Origin: Trebonia sp.
GTDB taxonomy: Bacteria; Actinomycetota; Actinomycetes; Streptosporangiales; Streptosporangiaceae
Direction of reading: 5' to 3'
DNA length: 5,860 nucleotides
Assembly: GCA_030038035.1 (NCBI GenBank)
Contig: JASHPP010000111.1
Coordinates: 1 to 5,860, forward strand
How positions within the stretch are numbered: the first letter of the stretch is position 1; each line of letters begins with the position of its first letter. The notes beneath the pieces are model-generated. The model made no database searches. It worked only from the letters and a program-made list of their open reading frames with translations, and had not been told where the DNA came from. Shown here in pieces: positions 1 to 5,426 of the stretch. The position numbers and the translations under genes are program-made.

Positions 1-1
1 G

Positions 2-268
2 CAGGCAGTCCCCTCAGGCAGCTATCTGGCGATCTCCATCCCGGCCAGTGACATCGACGCCGAGCGTCAGGCTGCCGCTGCCGTCCACCTGGCCGCGGGC
101 AGCCCCGGCGTCACCCTCACCTTCCGCAGCCGGCCCGAAGTGGAGCGGTTCTTCGCGGGCCTTGAACTGGTCGAGCCGGGCGTCACCACCGCCAACCGCT
201 GGCGTCCGCTGCCCGAGACACCAGACCGCGAACTCCCCGCCTACGTCGGCGTGGGCAGGAAACCGTGA
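2..268 (+). CDS. SAM-dependent methyltransferase, DUF574/Methyltransf_19 type (3' end only)
   Basis: Only the last 88 codons are present; the reading frame enters from the left edge and stops at TGA 266-268. Seen directly: the residues include a stretch ending FFAGLELVEPGV, followed by a TTANRWRP segment and a C-terminus ending LPAYVGVGRKP. From family knowledge, this is the typical tail of the actinobacterial S-adenosylmethionine-dependent methyltransferases formerly called DUF574, where 'F..GLELVEPG', a 'WRP' and a terminal 'YAGVGRK' recur. The SAM-binding Rossmann core would lie left of the window and cannot be checked. These proteins are about 270 residues long, abundant in Streptomyces and relatives, and mostly without a known substrate. 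The gene is followed by a strong hairpin, so it probably ends its own transcription unit and is not part of the helicase operon. Family assignment is fairly sure; substrate is unknown. Confidence 0.85.
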   Translation, partial: QAVPSGSYLAISIPASDIDAERQAAAAVHLAAGSPGVTLTFRSRPEVERFFAGLELVEPGVTTANRWRPLPETPDRELPAYVGVGRKP

Positions 269-290
269 ATTCAGCTGGCTAGGCCCGGTC

Positions 291-306
291 GCGATCAGGC
301 GATCAG
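291..306. repeat. Perfect tandem duplication of an 8-bp unit
   Basis: GCGATCAG occurs twice back to back (291-298 and 299-306) in the non-coding leader between the methyltransferase stop and the helicase gene. Each copy contains the palindrome GATC. It could be a chance duplication or a small protein-binding site; nothing in the sequence decides this. Confidence 0.6.
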
Positions 307-310
307 ACAG

Positions 311-336
311 GACACGCCGGGAAGTCCCGGCGTGTC
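311..336 (+). terminator. Strong hairpin between the methyltransferase and helicase genes
   Basis: Two perfect 12-nt inverted arms, GACACGCCGGGA (311-322) and TCCCGGCGTGTC (325-336), are separated by only two bases, so the transcript would fold as an 11-bp G+C-rich stem with a 4-nt loop. It lies 43 nt after the methyltransferase stop. It has no following T-run, which is common for actinobacterial terminators, so it may end transcription of the upstream gene. The right arm contains GTG 332, the upstream candidate start of the helicase gene, and the left arm contains that start's only Shine-Dalgarno-like bases in part. The hairpin would hide both in RNA. An alternative role is a leader structure or a DNA operator. 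Confidence 0.6.
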
Positions 337-362
337 CCGGCGTATCCCGGCGTATCCCGGCG
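325..362. repeat. Tandem 10-bp repeat, 3.8 copies
   Basis: The unit TCCCGGCGTR is repeated head to tail at 325-334, 335-344, 345-354 and 355-362 (last copy partial); copy 1 ends in G, copies 2 and 3 in A. The first copy is also the right arm of the hairpin at 311-336, and the left arm can pair with the 8-nt core of any copy, so several competing hairpins are possible. A 10-bp period is not a multiple of three, so a gain or loss of a unit would shift a reading frame crossing it. That argues that the array is not coding. Confidence 0.75.
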
Positions 363-385
363 CGGAGCCGGTATCGTGCGGTTTC

Positions 386-3268
386 GTGCTTGACGCCGAG
401 CTTGTCTTCGTGCCGAACGAGGTTCCCCGGCGGGGGGTGTTCGCCGCGTGGGGAAGGGGACCCGGCAATCCCGTTCCGGGCAACGCGAAGGTTGAGCTGG
501 TGTTCCCGGCCGGCACCTACGGGATCCGTAAGCGCATGGTGTCGGCCGAGCTCATCCCGTTGGCCGAGGCGCTCCCGCTGCTGCTGAGCGCGGAGAACGC
601 GCTGGGGATGCGGCGCAGCGTTCGGGTCTGGGCCGCGGCCGCCGCCGCCGGGGTGGGCCTGATCGCGCGCGGTCGGCTGCTGCCGACGGTCGGACCTGGC
701 GACACCGACGTCTGGCGGGCCGGGCCGCTCGACCCGTCCGATCTCAGCTGGCTGCGCGAGCTGGCCGCCGCCTTCCCGCCCGCCGCGCACGCGATCGCCG
801 TCCCCGGCTCGCGCCCGATGCGGCTGCGCTCCCCAGAGTCCCTGGTACGCGACCTGTGGGACGCGATCGCCGACACGATCGTCCGGTCGCCGGCGGCTGC
901 CAGGACCACCGCCGCCACGGCGTTCGCCGCCGTCGAAGCCACCGAGGTCGGCGATCTCGCCGACTGGCTGGCGGATACTACGGACGGATTGTCGGCAGGG
1001 GCGCGCCTGGGCCTGCGGATCGAGGCGGTCCCGCCGCGGCCGGGGCCGGGGCAGGCGGCGGAGGCATTCGGCGGCGAGGCGGAGTTCTTCGAGCTCGATC
1101 CCGTGGACGACCTTCCGGCCGTCGTGGGCTTTGAGGATGTTGAGGACGTGGAGGAGGCGGGACCCGCGTTCCGGCTGGTGCTGCAGTTGCGCAGCACTGC
1201 CGACCCGAGCCTGATCGTCGATGCGGCCGCGCTGTGGAGCCAGCCCGAGACCGTGCTGGCCAGGTTCGGCCCGCAGGCGGAGACGGACCTGCTGCTCGCG
1301 CTGCGGCGCGGGGCCTCGGTGTGGCCGCCACTGGCGCAGGTGCTTGAGCAGGCCAGTCCGTCGGCGATGGCGCTAGACGATGACGCGCTCAGCAGCCTGC
1401 TCGGCCCGGCAGCCGAGGAACTGGCCGGGATCGGCATCGAGGTGCTGTGGCCCGCCAGCCTGGCCGACGACGGCCTCAAGCTACGCGCCGCGGTCACGCC
1501 GGCCCCTGAGCGACTGACCGAATCCGGGCTCGGGCTCGACGCCCTGCTTGAATTCCACTGGCAGCTCACCCTGGACGGGGCGCTGCTCGATGCCGACGAA
1601 ATCGCCGTCCTGGCCGAGGCCAAGCGCCCGCTGATCAGGCTGCGGGGCCGCTGGGTGCTCCTCGACCCGGCCCTGCTCGACCGGCTGCGCCGGCCGCCGC
1701 GGGCCCGGATGCGCACGACCGAGGCGCTCGGCGCGCTGCTCGCGGGGGCGGCGGAGATCGACGGCGAGACCGTCGAGATCACCGCCCAAGGGCCGCTGGC
1801 CGACCTGGCGGCGCGGGTCGCCAGCCTGGGGTCGGCGCCCAATCCGGTCGAAACACCGGCGGGCCTGCAGGCGGCGCTGCGGCCGTACCAGCAGCGGGGC
1901 CTGGCCTGGCTAGCGGGGATGTGCGATTCCGGGCTCGGCGGCTGCCTCGCCGACGACATGGGGCTTGGCAAGACGATCCAGATCATCGCGCTGCACCTGC
2001 ACCGACGGGACCTGAAGGCCGGGCCCACGCTCGTGGTGTGTCCGGCGTCGCTGCTCGGCACCTGGGAGCGTGAGATCCGGCGGTTCGCCCCGGAGATCCC
2101 GGTCCGCCGCTTCCACGGCGTCGTACGGCACCTCGGCGACCTGGCCGTCGACGAGGTCGTCCTTGTCACCTACGGCGTGGTGCGGCGTGACAGCGCACGG
2201 CTCGCCGAGACCGGCTGGGGCCTGATCGTCGCGGATGAGGCGCAGCACGCGAAGAACCCGCTGGCGCGGACTGCGCGCTCGCTTCGGGCGCTACGGGCTC
2301 CGGCGAGGGTCGCGCTGACCGGGACGCCGGTGGAGAACCGGCTGTCGGAACTGTGGGCGATCCTGGACTGGACCACGCCAGGCCTGCTCGGGCAGCTAGA
2401 GGCGTTCACCCGCCGGATCGCGGCGCCGATCGAGATCTACCGCGACCCCGACACGACCAGGCGGTTCGCCGCACTGATCCGGCCGTTCCTGCTGCGGCGG
2501 CGGAAGACCGACCCGGGGATCGCGCCCGAACTGCCCCGCAAGACCGAGACCGACCAGCTAGTGCCGCTGACCGCCGAACAGGTGACGCTGTACGAGGCGA
2601 TGGTCCGCGAGACGATGCAGACGATCGCCACCTCCGAGGGGATCGAGCGGGCGGGGCTGGTGTTCAAGCTGCTGACCGGGCTGAAGCAGATCTGCAACCA
2701 CCCGGCGCAGTATCTGAAGCAGCCGGGGCCACTGGCGGGGCGTTCGGGGAAGCTGGCGGCGTTCGACGAGCTGACCGACCTGATCCTGGCAGGCGGCGAG
2801 TCGATGCTCGTCTTCTCCCAGTACACCCAGATGGCTACCTTGCTGCAGCAGCACCTCGACGCGCGCGGGATCCGCTCGCTGTTCCTGCACGGCGGGGTCC
2901 CGGTGCGGCGGCGGGAGGAGATGGTGGCGGAATTCCAGGCCGGGAGCGTGCCGGTGTTCTTGCTGTCGCTGAAGGCGGGCGGCACAGGGCTGACGCTCAC
3001 CAGGGCGACGCACGTGCTGCACTACGACCGCTGGTGGAACCCTGCGGTGGAGGATCAGGCCACCGACCGGGCGTACCGGATCGGCCAGGACCGCCCGGTT
3101 CAGGTGCACCGGCTGATCGCCGAGGGAACGCTCGAGGATCGCATCGCGGCCCTGCTGGAGCGCAAGCGCGATCTCGCCGACGCTGTCGTTGGCTCGGGCG
3201 AGCGCTGGCTCGCCGAACTGTCGGACAACGAGCTTGCCGAGCTCGTCAGCCTGCGGGCCGCGTCGTGA
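386..3268 (+). CDS. SNF2-family DEAD/DEAH-box helicase (HelZ-like) with N-terminal SNF2-associated domain
   Basis: Predicted ATP-dependent double-stranded DNA translocase, cytoplasmic, 960 residues from GTG 386. Order of parts (residues counted from GTG 386): a variable N-terminal half; a bacterial SNF2-helicase-associated domain (DUF3670) around 352-440, with LWPASL and RLRGRWV; the SNF2 ATPase lobe from about 498 (LRPYQQRGLAWL), with Walker A DDMGLGKT at 523-530 (Lys529), Walker B DEAQ at 617-620 and LTGTP at 644; and the C-terminal helicase lobe from about 789, with HGG, WWNPAVEDQ at about 884 and motif VI QATDRAYRIGQ at 891-901. All ATPase motifs look intact. DEAQ instead of DEAH is usual in bacterial members. 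GTG 332 would add 18 residues encoded by the 10-bp repeat array and would sit inside a hairpin; GTG 386, giving M-LDAELVFVP, looks more natural, though it lacks a clear ribosome binding site. The gene overlaps the SWIM gene by 4 nt. Family is certain; substrate unknown. Confidence 0.95.
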   Translation: MLDAELVFVPNEVPRRGVFAAWGRGPGNPVPGNAKVELVFPAGTYGIRKRMVSAELIPLAEALPLLLSAENALGMRRSVRVWAAAAAAGVGLIARGRLLPTVGPGDTDVWRAGPLDPSDLSWLRELAAAFPPAAHAIAVPGSRPMRLRSPESLVRDLWDAIADTIVRSPAAARTTAATAFAAVEATEVGDLADWLADTTDGLSAGARLGLRIEAVPPRPGPGQAAEAFGGEAEFFELDPVDDLPAVVGFEDVEDVEEAGPAFRLVLQLRSTADPSLIVDAAALWSQPETVLARFGPQAETDLLLALRRGASVWPPLAQVLEQASPSAMALDDDALSSLLGPAAEELAGIGIEVLWPASLADDGLKLRAAVTPAPERLTESGLGLDALLEFHWQLTLDGALLDADEIAVLAEAKRPLIRLRGRWVLLDPALLDRLRRPPRARMRTTEALGALLAGAAEIDGETVEITAQGPLADLAARVASLGSAPNPVETPAGLQAALRPYQQRGLAWLAGMCDSGLGGCLADDMGLGKTIQIIALHLHRRDLKAGPTLVVCPASLLGTWEREIRRFAPEIPVRRFHGVVRHLGDLAVDEVVLVTYGVVRRDSARLAETGWGLIVADEAQHAKNPLARTARSLRALRAPARVALTGTPVENRLSELWAILDWTTPGLLGQLEAFTRRIAAPIEIYRDPDTTRRFAALIRPFLLRRRKTDPGIAPELPRKTETDQLVPLTAEQVTLYEAMVRETMQTIATSEGIERAGLVFKLLTGLKQICNHPAQYLKQPGPLAGRSGKLAAFDELTDLILAGGESMLVFSQYTQMATLLQQHLDARGIRSLFLHGGVPVRRREEMVAEFQAGSVPVFLLSLKAGGTGLTLTRATHVLHYDRWWNPAVEDQATDRAYRIGQDRPVQVHRLIAEGTLEDRIAALLERKRDLADAVVGSGERWLAELSDNELAELVSLRAAS

Positions 3269-4563
3269 CCGGGGACACCGAGTTCGGGCGCACCTGGTGG
3301 GGCCGGGCCTGGGTGGAGGCGCTGGAACAGCGGGCGCGGCTGGACCCGAACCGGCTGCCGCGCGGCCGGGACTACGCGCGCAGCGGCACGGTCGGGTCGC
3401 TGACCCTTTTGCCTGGCGAGGCGACGGCCCAGGTGCAGGGCAGGAAGACCGAACCGTACACGGTCCGGGTCCGGGTGCGCCGGTTCACCGATGAGGAATG
3501 GGACCGGGTGCTCACGGCGATCTCCGCCCGGCTCGGCCACGCGGCGGCGTTGCTCGACGGCGAACTGCCTTCGGAGATCGCCGACGACGCGGCCAGCGCG
3601 GGCCTCGACCTGCTCCCCGGCGGCGGCGAGATCGGACCGCGGTGCAGCTGCCCGGATGACGCGGACCCGTGCAAGCACTCGGCGGCCGCCTGCTACTTGC
3701 TGGCGGACGCGCTGGACGCGGATCCCTTCGTCCTGCTGCTGCTGCGTGGCCGGACCCGCGACCAGGTGCTGGCCGGGGTACGCGCGAGGCGGCGCGGGGT
3801 GCCCGGGGAGGCTGCGGCTCGGCCCGGCGTGGCCGACGACACGTCCGACACGTCCGACACGTCCGACACGTCCGGCGCGGCCTGCGACGCGGGCGGGGCC
3901 GACGGAGCGGCGCGGCGGGTCGGGCGAGCGGTCGCGGACGAGGGGGTCGACGCCAGGGACGCGTTCGGCACGCCGTCTGCGTCGGCCGACGTCCCGGTGC
4001 CGCCGCTGCCGCCCGCGCGTCCCGGCCAGCCGGCGGCGCTCCCTGTCGACCCGCCCAGCTGGCGGCCGGGCCTGGGCGGCGACCTTCAGGAGCTGGCGGC
4101 GGATGCGGCAAGCCGCGCCTGGGAGCTGGCGGTCGGGCTGAGCGCCGACGCTGGGCTGAGCGAGAGTCCCGACGCGGACCTCGCCCGCAGGGCGGCACGC
4201 GCCCTGGGCACGCCCGCATTCTCTTCTGTGGCCGCGCGATCCGGAGTGGGTGCCCGCGAACTGGCCCGCCGTGCGCTGGCCTGGCGGCAGGGAGGCATGA
4301 CAGGCCTTGAACTGCTGAATGCCGAGTGGGCCCCCGCCGCGGAAGAGCCGGACGCCGCTGACCTGCTGCAGGCCGCGCGCAACGCGCTGCGCTCGAAGAC
4401 CGGTGAGGAAGGCAGCGTCCAGGGCAACCGGGTCACCGCGGGCCGCGTACAGCTGCGGCTCGGCCGCGACCTGAGGTGGTACCCGTACGCGCGTTCGGAC
4501 GGCGACTGGGAGCCCAGCGGCGCGCCGGAGGCCGATCCGGCGCAGGCGGTCGCGAACCTGTAA
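3265..4563 (+). CDS. SWIM zinc-finger protein, partner of the SNF2 helicase
   Basis: A 432-residue protein starting at GTG 3265, inside the helicase stop (GTGA overlap), so probably translated by coupling to it; the reading frame is open further upstream, but only inside the helicase. The N-terminal region (FGRTWWGRAWVEALEQ, then RLPRGRDYARSG) is typical of bacterial SWIM proteins found beside SNF2 helicases. The SWIM finger is C127-S-C129-x6-C136-K-H138, a complete CxCx(n)CxH zinc ligand set, followed by a helical DADPFVLLLLRGRTRDQVL segment. SWIM domains are known or predicted to bind DNA or protein. Residues about 185-275 are a low-complexity Ala/Asp/Pro/Arg-rich linker carrying four DTS repeats. 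The last 150 residues form a second, mostly helical region ending in a conserved-looking GRVQLRLGRDLRWYPY stretch. Likely role, by inference: a nucleic-acid-binding or targeting subunit for the helicase. No enzymatic motif is visible. Confidence 0.92.
   Translation: MTGDTEFGRTWWGRAWVEALEQRARLDPNRLPRGRDYARSGTVGSLTLLPGEATAQVQGRKTEPYTVRVRVRRFTDEEWDRVLTAISARLGHAAALLDGELPSEIADDAASAGLDLLPGGGEIGPRCSCPDDADPCKHSAAACYLLADALDADPFVLLLLRGRTRDQVLAGVRARRRGVPGEAAARPGVADDTSDTSDTSDTSGAACDAGGADGAARRVGRAVADEGVDARDAFGTPSASADVPVPPLPPARPGQPAALPVDPPSWRPGLGGDLQELAADAASRAWELAVGLSADAGLSESPDADLARRAARALGTPAFSSVAARSGVGARELARRALAWRQGGMTGLELLNAEWAPAAEEPDAADLLQAARNALRSKTGEEGSVQGNRVTAGRVQLRLGRDLRWYPYARSDGDWEPSGAPEADPAQAVANL
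3838..3873 (+). repeat. Four perfect 9-bp repeats encoding (Asp-Thr-Ser)x4 in the SWIM protein
   Basis: GACACGTCC is repeated four times without a mismatch (3838-3846, 3847-3855, 3856-3864, 3865-3873), giving residues 192-203 of the SWIM protein as DTS four times. The unit is a multiple of three, so changes in copy number keep the frame. It lies in the flexible linker between the zinc finger and the C-terminal region, where length variation should be tolerated. Absence of synonymous differences suggests recent expansion. Confidence 0.9.
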
Positions 4564-4567
4564 GCGA

Positions 4568-4582
4568 GCCGGAACCTCCGGC
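4568..4582 (+). terminator. Small hairpin just after the SWIM gene stop
   Basis: GCCGGA (4568-4573) and TCCGGC (4577-4582) are perfect inverted arms around a 3-nt loop, beginning 5 nt after the TAA at 4561-4563. There is no T-run. Its position at the 3' end of the helicase/SWIM pair, in a convergent intergenic region, fits a short actinobacterial-type terminator or a 3'-end protective hairpin. The stem is only 6 bp, so the call is modest. Confidence 0.4.
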
Positions 4583-4605
4583 GGCTGGCTGGCGTCCGTG
4601 CGGCC

Positions 4606-4737
4606 AAGGAGGTACTCCCGGCTTTGTGGTCCGCGTTCTGCATGGTGAGCAGGTCGCGCGGTTCCGGATCGGCACGGAAGGAGTGTCCAGTCGGTCGGCT
4701 GGCTTGCTGTAGGAGGCGTGTCGGCCGGTATCCCTGA
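4606..4737 (+). other. Consensus Shine-Dalgarno in the convergent intergenic region with possible small ORFs
   Basis: AAGGAGGT, complementary to the 16S rRNA 3' end, lies at 4606-4613 in otherwise gene-free sequence. Two short frames follow it: TTG 4624 to TGA 4737 (37 residues, rich in Arg, Ser and Cys) and GTG 4626 to TAG 4712 (28 residues, starting VVRVLHGEQVARF). Spacing to the starts is 10 and 12 nt, slightly long. Neither peptide resembles a family I know. The 214-bp gap (4564-4777) holds nothing else recognisable except the hairpin after the SWIM gene. This may be a chance match or the remnant of a gene. Confidence 0.15.
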
Positions 4738-4777
4738 AGGCACGCGAAGCTCGCCGACGTGCGCAGGCGCCATGTAC

Positions 4778-5263
4778 TCACAGGTCAGCGCTGGTGGTGG
4801 GTGCGCGCAGTTCGCGGACGCCATCCGGGCCGGCGGTGAAGAAGGACCACCGCGCTGTCTCGCGGGTCGCGGCGGCCTCGCAGATGAGGCGGAAGATGTG
4901 CTCGTCCGCCGGACTCGGGCCTGGCGGGGCCGGCCGGCGCAAGACCACGATGGCTTCCTCGTCCTCGTGGCAGCGCGGGGGGCGGATGAGGAGGGCTACC
5001 TCATCGCACAAGCCTGCGATGTTGTCCGGGTCGCCCATGTCGAGCCTGTCGTCGACGGGCAGGACCGCGTGCGTCCAGATGCCCCATTCGCCCACGAAGA
5101 CCACCCAGAGGCTGCGGGTGATCATGTCGTCAGGACCGAACGGCAGGGCGCCCAGGTCGCGCGGCACGTCAAAGTGGGCCAGGGCCAGGTCGGCCGCGGT
5201 GAGTGGCAGCCCGGGCGGGATGTCTTCTTCGGCGTAGACGTCTTCTTCTGTGTAATCGTCCAT
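4778..5263 (-). CDS. Conserved hypothetical acidic protein, 161 residues
   Basis: Starts at the ATG on the minus strand at 5263-5261 and stops at TGA 4780-4778, converging on the SWIM gene. The frame is open further upstream, but ATG 5263 opens the first protein-like stretch. The N-terminus is very acidic with a near-duplication, YTEED then YAEED at residues 4-8 and 10-14. It continues with IPPGLPLTAADLALAHFDVP, a PFGPDDMITRSLWVVFVGEWG segment, and HAVLPVDDRLD. A hydrophobic strand AIVVLRRP and a C-terminal WSFFTAGPDGVREL follow. There is no signal peptide, membrane helix or catalytic motif, and the pattern suggests a small cytoplasmic alpha/beta domain. I associate similar short acidic proteins with many actinomycete genomes but know no function. 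Upstream only a weak purine stretch serves as ribosome binding site. The gene is real on codon use and composition; the role is unknown. Confidence 0.8.
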   Translation of the reverse strand: MDDYTEEDVYAEEDIPPGLPLTAADLALAHFDVPRDLGALPFGPDDMITRSLWVVFVGEWGIWTHAVLPVDDRLDMGDPDNIAGLCDEVALLIRPPRCHEDEEAIVVLRRPAPPGPSPADEHIFRLICEAAATRETARWSFFTAGPDGVRELRAPTTSADL

Positions 5264-5268
5264 GCCCG

Positions 5269-5291
5269 CAGTGTCACACCGACCACTGACA
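5269..5291. promoter_or_regulatory. Overlapping short inverted repeats upstream of the 161-residue protein gene
   Basis: CAGTG (5269-5273) pairs with CACTG (5284-5288), and TGTCA (5272-5276) pairs with TGACA (5287-5291), each with a 10-nt spacer. They lie 6-28 bp ahead of the minus-strand ATG, in the 163-bp divergent spacer (5264-5426), where an operator could sit. The arms are only 5 bp and the two symmetries have different centres, so chance is quite possible. I see no convincing -35/-10 pair on either strand of this spacer. Confidence 0.15.
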
Positions 5292-5414
5292 AAATCGCTG
5301 GGGCAGGCTGACGGGCAGCCGGGCGGAGTGGGCCGGACAAGAGTTTGGTAGTCGCCCGTTCGAGAACCAGACGGCAATCGGATCCGTTGCCAAGGGTGAG
5401 GTGCCGGACGCTCT

Positions 5415-5420
5415 AGGTGG
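5415..5420 (+). promoter_or_regulatory. Ribosome binding site fixing the start of the right-edge gene
   Basis: AGGTGG lies 6 nt ahead of GTG 5427, a good Shine-Dalgarno match at normal spacing. The same frame is closed by TGA at 5397-5399, and no other start codon lies between that stop and GTG 5427, so this site decides the start. Confidence 0.6.
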
Positions 5421-5426
5421 TGGCGG

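Noticed and set aside
415..425. GAAC-GAG-GTTC, resembling an actinobacterial LexA box
   Set aside because: The spacer is 3 nt, whereas the SOS box needs 4, and it lies inside the helicase coding region.
517..2169. 550-codon minus-strand open frame opposite the helicase
   Set aside because: Ser/Arg/Ala-rich shadow product of high-G+C codon bias; the plus strand has all SNF2 motifs over the same bases.
2353..3264. Upstream extension of the SWIM gene frame by about 300 codons
   Set aside because: It lies wholly inside the helicase and is low-complexity Ala/Arg/Asp/Gly-rich; family-like sequence begins right after GTG 3265.
2..4563. A phage-defence island (DISARM- or BREX-like) made of methyltransferase plus SNF2 helicase
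   Set aside because: The upstream methyltransferase is of the DUF574 type, not a DNA methylase, and it is separated by a hairpin. No phospholipase D-like, PglZ or other defence gene is present.
3100..4824. 574-codon minus-strand open frame opposite the SWIM gene
   Set aside because: Arg/Pro/Ala-rich with no recognisable domain; the plus-strand SWIM finger and GTGA overlap identify the real gene.
4718..5311. 197-codon plus-strand frame beginning with AGGAGG just before a GTG
   Set aside because: The ribosome site is only 1 nt from the start codon, and the frame is antisense to the more protein-like 161-residue gene.
5358..5367. GTTC-GA-GAAC, looking like a tRNA T-arm or LexA site
   Set aside because: The flanks do not form a T stem or a cloverleaf, and the half-sites are in the wrong orientation and spacing for LexA.
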